Part shown: in pieces, positions 4,551 to 10,396 of the stretch
Layout of the letters: every line of letters starts with the position of its first letter
Position numbering within the stretch: the first letter of the stretch is position 1
Assembly (NCBI GenBank): GCA_937930625.1
Contig: CALHBW010000125.1
Span: 1 to 10,396 of the forward strand
Direction: 5' to 3'
Origin: an uncultured Saprospiraceae bacterium
GTDB lineage: Bacteria > Bacteroidota > Bacteroidia > Chitinophagales > Saprospiraceae
DNA: 10,396 nt
The notes under the pieces: model-generated
Seen by the model: the letters and a program-made list of their open reading frames with translations, nothing else
Database searches by the model: none
What the model was told of the DNA's origin: nothing
Position numbers and translations under genes: made by a program

Positions 4551-6815
4551 ATGAAATTCAGAATAATAATCACACTAATAATCTGCTGTTTATTTATTGG
4601 AAATGCCGAAGCGCAGCAGAAGAAACTCAAAAAAGCGGACAAAAGTTTCAAAGCACTCAATTATCAAAAAGCCATTGCATACTATTTGGATGTACTGGAT
4701 AAGCGGGATTTGTCTTCTGCTAAAATAAAAATAGCAGAATGTTACCGCAAAACCGGCGACATGAACGAAGCCGCTTTTTGGTACGGACAGGTCGTGCGTT
4801 TGCCGGAAGTAGAGCCACTTCATAAGCTCTACTACGCCCAAGCCTTGCAAGGCACGGGCAAGTGCGAGCAGGCAGACCGTTGGTTCAAGGAGTACGCCTC
4901 CGAAGTACCTTCCGATGAGCGCGGTCAGATTCTCGCCAATGCCTGCGAACCCGGTACACTCAACCAACTCAAATCTGTCGGGTCGAGCTACTACCGCACA
5001 CAGCAAGTAGAAGATGTCAATACACGCTTGGATGACTTTGGGGCGGCGTTTTTCCGTCAGGGGATTGTATTTACTTCCGAGCGCGATAGAGGCGCGGCTG
5101 TTCGTCGTATTCACACATGGACGGGCAATCCGTTTTTGGAATTGTATTATGCTGAAATTCAGCCGGAAAGCAATGGATTCACCTTTGGTGTACCTGTCAA
5201 ATATTCTTCTAAAATCAATACCAAATTCCACGATGGTCCTGTCTCTTTTAATGCCAAACAAGACCGTATTTATTTTACCAGAAATAATATCGAAGGCAAT
5301 AAAGTAGGACGCGACGGCGAGGGCATTGTGCGCCTCAAAATCTACACCGCACGTCTCGAAAATAACGAATGGACAAATATCAAAGGCATGTCCTTCAATA
5401 GTGAAGAATACTCCACAGCGCACCCGACAGTGACACCTGACGGGACTACGATGTACTTCACTTCTGATATGCCCGGTGGCATGGGTGGCATGGATTTGTA
5501 CATGAGTATGCTCGACAATGGGCGTTGGGGACCAGCCATCAATATGAACGCCTATGTACCCGGTATCAATACCGAAGGTGATGAGATTTTTCCGTTTGTA
5601 CATGATGATGGTACGCTGTATTTCGCGTCAAATGGTCACGCAGGATTGGGTGGATTGGATATTTTTTATGCTAAAAATACAGAAGGCGCGTGGACACCCG
5701 TGCAAAATATGGGCTCCCCTATCAATAGCTATTCCGATGATTTTAGCCTCACATACAGTGCCGACAAGAGTATCGGTTTTTTCTCTTCCAATAGAAAAGG
5801 TGGCAATGGCAATGACGACCTTTATATGTTCCAACGCTTCGCGGTGGACGTAGAGGTACTTGTTTTTGATAAAAATACAGGCGAACCTATTGACGCTGCA
5901 AGTGTCGAAACGAATATCAATGAGCGTAAATTTACAACAGGTAGTGATGGGCGTATTTTCTTTGAAATGCCCGTTGACCGTACTGCCCGTGTAGAAGCTG
6001 ACCGCGAAGATTATCAAGCCAATTCATCGACCGCCAATACCCGCGCTCAAAAAAGCGGTGAAAAAATACTCGTTAATATCGGACTCGACAGACCGCTTGA
6101 ATTTCAATTGGAAGGAACAATCCGAGGCAAGGACGGAAGCACGCTAAGTAGAGCCGACCTCACCATCACCAATGACTGTGGCGAACCCGTGGATGTACTT
6201 CAAGCCGATGCCGCAGGGAAATTTACATTCAATCTGATGCCGGATTGTTGTTATCTGATTAAAGCTGAAAAAGGCGGCTACCTTGTCAGTACCGAAAACG
6301 TATGCACACGCGGAAGAAGGTCATCACAAACGATTAATAGTCTGGTGACGCTGGATGCTGTACCAACCTCCACGGGCGAAACCGTCGTAGTAGAAACGAC
6401 TACTGAAACGACAACAACGACTCAGCCACCATCATTCTCAACGCCACCGCCACGTACACTTGGTTTCCCGACGCTATACCATGATTTTGACAAAGCACCC
6501 GTACAAGAATTATATCAAGACGAATTGATTATTATTCACAATCTGATGTCTGCCAATTCATCGGTTATTATTGAAGTCGCTTCACACACAGACGCGCGCG
6601 GACCTGCGAGCTACAATCAACAACTTTCAGCCCGTCGTGCCAACGAAGTCATTGATTATCTCAAAGGCAAAGGCATCGACGAAAGCCGCCTCAATGCCAA
6701 CGGTTATGGCGAATCTCAACCTGTGAACGAATGTTCAGACGGCGTGAAATGTAGCGAAGAGAAACATCAGGAAAATCGTCGTACTGAAGTACGTGTGGTA
6801 GGTAATTCTAATTAA
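4551..6815 (+). CDS. PorE-like protein: TPR, PD40 beta-propeller, carboxypeptidase-regulatory-like domains, OmpA C-terminal domain
   Basis: A 754-residue envelope protein from the ATG at 4551. A GTG at 4545 would add two residues but lies in the hairpin arm, so I prefer the ATG. Residues 1-21 are a signal peptide ending NAEA before QQKK; no clear lipobox is seen. About 25-140 are TPR-like helices (YQKAIAYYLDVL, AECYRKTGDMNEAAFWYGQV). About 160-430 form a PD40 propeller, with blade motifs YFTSDMPGGMGGMDLYMS, YFASNGHAGLGGLDIFYA and FFSSNRKGGNGNDDLYMF. Two regulatory-like beta domains span about 433-510 and 515-603, then a Thr/Pro linker. About 638-754 is an OmpA domain (SHTDARG, NQQLSARRANEVIDYLKGKG) with the Asp and Arg expected to bind diaminopimelate in peptidoglycan. 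This is the domain order of PorE, which anchors T9SS parts to the cell wall. With the preceding PorP/SprF gene it likely forms a barrel-to-peptidoglycan link. Confidence 0.93.
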   Translation: MKFRIIITLIICCLFIGNAEAQQKKLKKADKSFKALNYQKAIAYYLDVLDKRDLSSAKIKIAECYRKTGDMNEAAFWYGQVVRLPEVEPLHKLYYAQALQGTGKCEQADRWFKEYASEVPSDERGQILANACEPGTLNQLKSVGSSYYRTQQVEDVNTRLDDFGAAFFRQGIVFTSERDRGAAVRRIHTWTGNPFLELYYAEIQPESNGFTFGVPVKYSSKINTKFHDGPVSFNAKQDRIYFTRNNIEGNKVGRDGEGIVRLKIYTARLENNEWTNIKGMSFNSEEYSTAHPTVTPDGTTMYFTSDMPGGMGGMDLYMSMLDNGRWGPAINMNAYVPGINTEGDEIFPFVHDDGTLYFASNGHAGLGGLDIFYAKNTEGAWTPVQNMGSPINSYSDDFSLTYSADKSIGFFSSNRKGGNGNDDLYMFQRFAVDVEVLVFDKNTGEPIDAASVETNINERKFTTGSDGRIFFEMPVDRTARVEADREDYQANSSTANTRAQKSGEKILVNIGLDRPLEFQLEGTIRGKDGSTLSRADLTITNDCGEPVDVLQADAAGKFTFNLMPDCCYLIKAEKGGYLVSTENVCTRGRRSSQTINSLVTLDAVPTSTGETVVVETTTETTTTTQPPSFSTPPPRTLGFPTLYHDFDKAPVQELYQDELIIIHNLMSANSSVIIEVASHTDARGPASYNQQLSARRANEVIDYLKGKGIDESRLNANGYGESQPVNECSDGVKCSEEKHQENRRTEVRVVGNSN

Positions 6816-6858
6816 TGCGAAACGGGTTGAAAAAAACTTAAAAAATCCCCAGTCCTTT

Positions 6859-7018
6859 AGGCAACTCGAAATAAATAATTAGTCAAAACTACTTGTTCTT
6901 TTTCACTCACTCTGCGTTGCAGAAATGGTCATTTATCCCGATAAACTCACATTTTCGCGCCTTGATTGAGCAAAAAATAACTTCGCATTTTTGACCAATT
7001 ATTTAATTCGAGTTGCCT
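6859..7018. repeat. MITE-like element, copy 1 (~160 bp, terminal inverted repeats)
   Basis: It begins AGGCAACTCG and ends CGAGTTGCCT. The inverted ends extend for about 30 bp (through AATAATTAGTCAAAA on the left) with two mismatches. The interior is shared with a second copy at 7473-7631: 6882-6977 is identical to 7496-7591 (96 bases). There is no open frame of note, so it would be non-autonomous if mobile. I see no convincing target-site duplication. The 43 bases between the PorE-like stop and this element hold nothing I can identify. Confidence 0.72.
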
Positions 7019-7030
7019 TATATGTTTGTT

Positions 7031-7099
7031 AAGTGAAAGAAATTAAATAAATTCGACAATTACGGCGCATAATGTCGAAGTTATTTTGTTTCTTTCACT
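7031..7099. repeat. 27-bp inverted repeat (palindromic element)
   Basis: AGTGAAAGAA opens the left arm (7032-7058) and TTCTTTCACT closes the right arm (7073-7099). The arms pair at 24 of 27 positions around a 14-base loop (7059-7072). Both ends resemble no heptad array. It abuts the next palindrome directly. No U-rich tract follows, so it does not look like a terminator. Confidence 0.7.
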
Positions 7100-7181
7100 A
7101 AGGGTTTTCTCATAAAACTTATTTCCCCCCCCTTTTGGATGGGTTTGGGGGGAAGGAAAATACGTTTATGAGAAAACCCTT
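7100..7181. repeat. Long palindrome with C8/G6 inner stem
   Basis: The 17-base arm AAGGGTTTTCTCATAAA (7100-7116) is perfectly inverted at 7165-7181. Inside, a pyrimidine tract ending in eight Cs (7125-7132) faces a purine tract starting with six Gs (7147-7152), extending the stem. The loop is about 14 bases. It could fold as a very stable RNA or DNA hairpin. It sits directly between the previous palindrome and the methyltransferase remnant. Confidence 0.72.
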
Positions 7182-7191
7182 CTACGTTACA

Positions 7192-7456
7192 TTATTGTTC
7201 TTCAAGGCTTTCTGTTATCATCTGATAGTATTCAGGATGAATTTCATAAGAAATAAAATTGCGTTTCAAGTCTCTGCAAAGCGTCAATTCCTTTCCACTT
7301 CCACCGAATAAAATAAAATAAAGTAACCATCATCAGGCTGTGTACAGGACTTGATAGCATTTCAGCTAAACCGAGCGGTATTTGGCAGGTCTCTAAACTT
7401 TGGGTTATTGGAGAAAAGGCGGAATAACTCCATGCTATCATTGATATGTCTAACCA
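7192..7456 (-). pseudogene. Decayed C-terminal fragment of a DNA methyltransferase (N6-A/N4-C type)
   Basis: Read leftward, pieces of one protein appear in three frames. One frame gives IPLGLAEML, another IKSCTQPDDGYFIL, and the last (7308 to 7192) FGGSGKELTLCRDLKRNF, ISYEIHPEYYQMITESLEEQ and a stop. Joined, these match the C-terminal end of beta-type DNA methyltransferases: a helix around PLGLAEMLI, the S-adenosylmethionine motif (D)PFxGSG, then R-x-FI-x-(Y/F)E-I-x-x-E-Y. Two frameshifts are needed, and the DP of the motif is lost where the second frameshift falls. The catalytic (D/N)PP(Y/W) region is not visible. The upstream part of the interval (MVRHINDSMELFRLFS in one frame) I cannot place. 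The remnant is bracketed by palindromes and the second 160-bp element, which suggests insertion or deletion of a mobile restriction-modification gene. Assignment is by motif reading only. Confidence 0.6.
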
Positions 7457-7472
7457 TTTTTTTCTTCACTTA

Positions 7473-7631
7473 AGGCAACTCGCAACAAATAATTGGTCAA
7501 AACTACTTGTTCTTTTTCACTCACTCTGCGTTGCAGAAATGGTCATTTATCCCGATAAACTCACATTTTCGCGCCTTGATTGAGCAAAAAACAAATCGCA
7601 TTTTTGACCAATTATTTATTTCGAGTTGCCT
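7473..7631. repeat. MITE-like element, copy 2 (~159 bp, direct orientation)
   Basis: Same ends as copy 1 (AGGCAACTCG / CGAGTTGCCT) and an identical 96-base core (7496-7591). The copies differ in a few bases within the inverted ends and by one small indel near 7592-7597. The flanks CACTTA on the left and AAGTG on the right extend the inverted symmetry by about five bases. The two copies are in the same orientation, so they bracket 454 bp including the methyltransferase remnant. Confidence 0.72.
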
Positions 7632-7974
7632 AAGTGTAAATTCAAAATACATATTATTTTGTTGTTACTATTTGATATTCAAGGGAATATGTTTTTTTAG
7701 TGAATGTTTAATCTCGTAATTAGCAATTATTTTTGCATAATTCTTTTTTATTTTAAATAACATCTATTATCTTCGTAATGTGAAGCAGTGAAATACTTTT
7801 GCCCAAGCCCAAAAAAATATACATTGAATATCCTTCATATCTACACACACAAAACTGCACATTTTTCTCTGATATTCGCGTGATTTATAAAATTATATCC
7901 TCACGTACCTGTACGTTGTGTCTGCATACCCCTGCACAAATTTCATGTGGGGATTCTCTAAATTGAGTTGACGT
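7632..7974 (+). promoter_or_regulatory. Gene-free leader region with candidate promoters for the beta-helix protein
   Basis: No gene is supported in these 343 AT-rich bases. Two exact -7 matches are present: TATTTTTG (7728-7735) with TTTA 17 bases upstream, and TACTTTTG (7794-7801) with no good -33. The second would give a leader of about 167 bases. A small perfect hairpin ACGTAC / GTACGT lies at 7903-7916. No heptad array of the kind seen at 366-4546 is present here. Confidence 0.35.
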
Positions 7975-10396
7975 ATGAACACCCACCTCTATAGATTCCT
8001 CACAGGTATTTGCCTGATGAGTTGCTTGTTATTTGTGTATGCCTTGCCTCAACAGGCTATTGGTCAACAATATATCCAAATCGGAAACGGCTCGACAATC
8101 ACCGACGATTCAGAGCCTTCTCCTATCAATATATGGTTTCGCAGCCTACACGGACAAGTTGTTTATACCAAAGAAGAGCTTAATGCCGCAGGTTTCTTTG
8201 GCGGACAGATTTCAGAATTGGGCTTTTATATTGAGAGCGTACCTGCCTACGATTTACCAAACTATACGATTGGTATCAAGACCACTATGCAAGGGGATAC
8301 CAGCACATATGATGAAGGCGGCTTCACGACAGTCTATAATGCGAGTAGCTACGCGCCTACGGCAGGCGGATTTGATATGCTGACACTGGACATGCCCTTC
8401 TACTGGTCGGGAACGGAAAATCTACTCATAGACGTTTGTTTTGACCCTGTACCAAATTACACCGCTACGGGAATAGTGCGGTCTGATCCGGCAACCTATG
8501 GTTTTCGATATACCCTATCTGATGATTTTTCTCAATGCGGTGTTCCTACCAACAGCTTTACAAGTAGCAAACCACAATTACAACTTGCCGTACAAGGACA
8601 AGCTGCCAACGATGCGGGCATCACGAGCTTGAGCGCACCAATAGAATTTTGTGCCGGTGCCCAAGACATCATAGTAGAAGTTGGCAATTTTGGTATCAAT
8701 ATCGTCGATTCTGTACAAGTCAATTGGACATTTGATGGTGCTGCTCAATCTACCGTCTTTCTTACCATGCCCTTAGATACTCTTGGCGGTACAGGCTTAC
8801 AATCAAGGCTCGTCACACTGGGCAATCAAACTTTCACCAATGGCAGTGCTTACGATTTGGAGGTATGGACTTCCTTTCCTAATGGCGTTCAAGACACAGT
8901 CAGCCTTAATGATACCCTGCGAACGGTGTTACAACCTTCCTTAAACGGTACATACACGATTGGTGGGAATGCCCCGGATTATACAAGCATTTCGGCTGCC
9001 GTCACCGACCTCAACACCTATGGCATTTGTGGCCCTGTGACTTTCGATATCAGGGCAGGTTTTTATGACGAACAATTTAGTATCAATCAATTCACAGGAA
9101 GCAGTTGCGATACGCCTGTTGTATTTCAATCCGAAACAGGAGATAGCACCAGCGTTGTTATCAATGATGTCAATGATAATTTCAGCAATAATTATATCGT
9201 ACAACTGAATGGTGCAGATGGCGTCACCTTTTCAGGTATTACCTTCGTATGTACGGGTTCGTATGCGCGCGCTGTGTATATGCGTGGTGCAGCAGATTGC
9301 AATACATTCCAAAATTGTGTATTTGAGGGAAGTGCAGTAGCTTCTACATCATCGAATTACGCATTAATCAGCACTGAAAGTAATACATTATATGATAAAA
9401 ATATTATTAAAAACAATGTATTCAAAAACGGTAGTTACGGGCTATATCTCTTTGGAGATGATGGTTTTATAGGACCGCCGGGAGAAGGAGAATTTGATGA
9501 ATTTCTTATTGGAAATCTTGTCGTTGACCCCGACTCAGCCACCCTTCAAATATATGATAACCTTTTTGAAGGACAATACGCCCGAAGCATCAATTTGGAG
9601 TCATTTGGCGGTGCTTTAATTAGCAATAATACCCTCAATTCTAATTCTACCTATTCAAGTTGGCGGTCAATTGGCGTATATAATTCAAATGGTGGTGTGG
9701 AAATATCCGGCAATCAGATTACTGCATTGATAGGATATGGTATTGAAATGAGTTTTTCGCAAGGCAGCCTGACACAGCGCAACCTTATCGCCAACAACTT
9801 TGTCGCCATCACAGGTAGCGGCAACAATATTCGAGGAATAAGTACCAGTTCTGTCATTGATACAGACATTTATCACAATAATATTAATATACTTAGCAGT
9901 CAAGATGGGACAGTGGGTTTATATATGGATTCTCCCAGTGCCGTAGATATTGCGAACAACTGTATTGTAAATGTCGGTGGTTACACAGTTCACTACATTT
10001 TTCCAAACGGCATTACCTCTGACTACAACAACTTTCACCAAACAGGAAATTTTCTCGGCAATTATAATAATACATCTGTGGCAGATTTGGCGGCATGGCA
10101 AAGTACATCCGGCTTAGATGCCAATTCGATTTCTGTAAATCCACTCTACACAACCTATACAGATCTGCATGTCAATACAATCGACCTCAATGGCGCAGCT
10201 GCGCCACTCGCCGACGTAACTACGGATATTGATGGCGAAATGCGTGATGCCACCACACCCGATATTGGCGCGGATGAATTTTCCCCGCCACCCAATGATG
10301 CAGGATTGGTAAACCTCACCGCCCCCGATATTCCCTTTCCGGCAGGTACTTATCCTATATATGGTATCCTGAAAAATCATGGTACCGACGAGCTGC
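7975..10396 (+). CDS. Large secreted CARDB / right-handed beta-helix protein, 3' end outside window
   Basis: The frame opens at the ATG at 7975 and stays open for 807 codons to the window edge. Residues 1-31 are a signal peptide (core LTGICLMSCLLFVYAL). About 32-208 form a beta-sandwich region of the kind found in Bacteroidota surface proteins (IQIGNGSTITDDSEPSPINI, LLIDVCFDP). About 212-320 is a CARDB-like Ig domain (NDAGITSLSAP). About 325-765 is a parallel beta-helix: GTYTIGGNAPDYTSISAAV, then Asn-rich coils such as NNTLNSN, NQITAL, NNFVAI, HNNINI, ending TPDIGADEF, the usual close of such helices. A second CARDB copy starts at 774 (NDAGLVNLTAP). This is typical of very long T9SS-exported adhesins or carbohydrate-interacting proteins; a sorting domain would be expected at the unseen C-terminus. 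No catalytic residues can be assigned. It is probably transcribed alone. Confidence 0.9.
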   Translation, partial: MNTHLYRFLTGICLMSCLLFVYALPQQAIGQQYIQIGNGSTITDDSEPSPINIWFRSLHGQVVYTKEELNAAGFFGGQISELGFYIESVPAYDLPNYTIGIKTTMQGDTSTYDEGGFTTVYNASSYAPTAGGFDMLTLDMPFYWSGTENLLIDVCFDPVPNYTATGIVRSDPATYGFRYTLSDDFSQCGVPTNSFTSSKPQLQLAVQGQAANDAGITSLSAPIEFCAGAQDIIVEVGNFGINIVDSVQVNWTFDGAAQSTVFLTMPLDTLGGTGLQSRLVTLGNQTFTNGSAYDLEVWTSFPNGVQDTVSLNDTLRTVLQPSLNGTYTIGGNAPDYTSISAAVTDLNTYGICGPVTFDIRAGFYDEQFSINQFTGSSCDTPVVFQSETGDSTSVVINDVNDNFSNNYIVQLNGADGVTFSGITFVCTGSYARAVYMRGAADCNTFQNCVFEGSAVASTSSNYALISTESNTLYDKNIIKNNVFKNGSYGLYLFGDDGFIGPPGEGEFDEFLIGNLVVDPDSATLQIYDNLFEGQYARSINLESFGGALISNNTLNSNSTYSSWRSIGVYNSNGGVEISGNQITALIGYGIEMSFSQGSLTQRNLIANNFVAITGSGNNIRGISTSSVIDTDIYHNNINILSSQDGTVGLYMDSPSAVDIANNCIVNVGGYTVHYIFPNGITSDYNNFHQTGNFLGNYNNTSVADLAAWQSTSGLDANSISVNPLYTTYTDLHVNTIDLNGAAAPLADVTTDIDGEMRDATTPDIGADEFSPPPNDAGLVNLTAPDIPFPAGTYPIYGILKNHGTDEL

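Noticed and set aside
4590..5603. Long minus-strand open frame (337 codons) inside the PorE-like gene
   Set aside because: It is antisense to a gene with clear domains on the plus strand, has no recognisable motifs and cysteine/histidine-rich composition typical of a shadow frame.
7125..7152. C8 and G6 tracts as phase-variable homopolymers
   Set aside because: They lie in non-coding DNA and pair with each other inside a palindrome; no promoter or frame depends on their length.
7675..7697. AT-only hairpin ATATTC / GAATAT followed by a T7 run
   Set aside because: Looks like a terminator in outline, but a 6-bp AT-rich stem is too weak and no gene ends just upstream on the plus strand.
7507..7719. 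70-codon plus-strand frame in the second 160-bp element
   Set aside because: Begins inside the repeat and runs into flanking DNA; the equivalent frame in copy 1 does not give a related complete product.

Overview
The window is a stretch of a Bacteroidota chromosome, probably from the Saprospiria/Cytophagia side. The signs are a CHU_C (gliding-motility-type) C-terminal domain, a PorP/SprF outer-membrane protein, a PorE-like TPR/propeller/OmpA protein, promoters of the TTTG-N20-TAnnTTTG form, and no clear Shine-Dalgarno sequences. Genus assignment is inference.

Layout. Positions 1-1954 read leftward: the 5' part of a GlmU-family sugar nucleotidyltransferase (cut by the window edge), type B ribosomal protein L31 (rpmE2) with its own promoter and terminator, and a BON-LysM protein of the YgaU/Kbp type, also with promoter and terminator. 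Positions 2144-6815 read rightward: a small secreted protein with a type IX secretion (T9SS) type B C-terminal domain, a PorP/SprF-family barrel, and a PorE-like periplasmic peptidoglycan-binding protein. Together they look like a T9SS cargo plus its dedicated outer-membrane partner and cell-wall anchor. Positions 6859-7631 are an accessory patch: two direct copies of a ~160-bp element with ~30-bp terminal inverted repeats, two other long palindromes abutting each other, and the decayed C-terminal end of a DNA methyltransferase. From 7975 to the right edge runs an open frame of 807 codons for a giant secreted CARDB / right-handed beta-helix protein; its end lies outside the window.

The most unusual feature is what fills the gaps between genes from 366 to 4546. 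Nearly every gap holds a degenerate tandem array with a period of 7 bp (once 8 bp), followed by an inverted copy of the same array, so that the gap can fold into a long hairpin. Each gap has its own word, but the architecture recurs. In most arms the repeated word carries a stop trinucleotide on the strand entering the hairpin. Because 7 and 8 are not multiples of 3, the arrays put stops into several or all frames, and in three cases the gene's own stop codon is part of the array. Two arrays lie in 5' leaders between promoter and start codon, one lies between a stop codon and a terminator, and one fills the whole porP-to-porE gap. I do not recognise this as a named repeat family.
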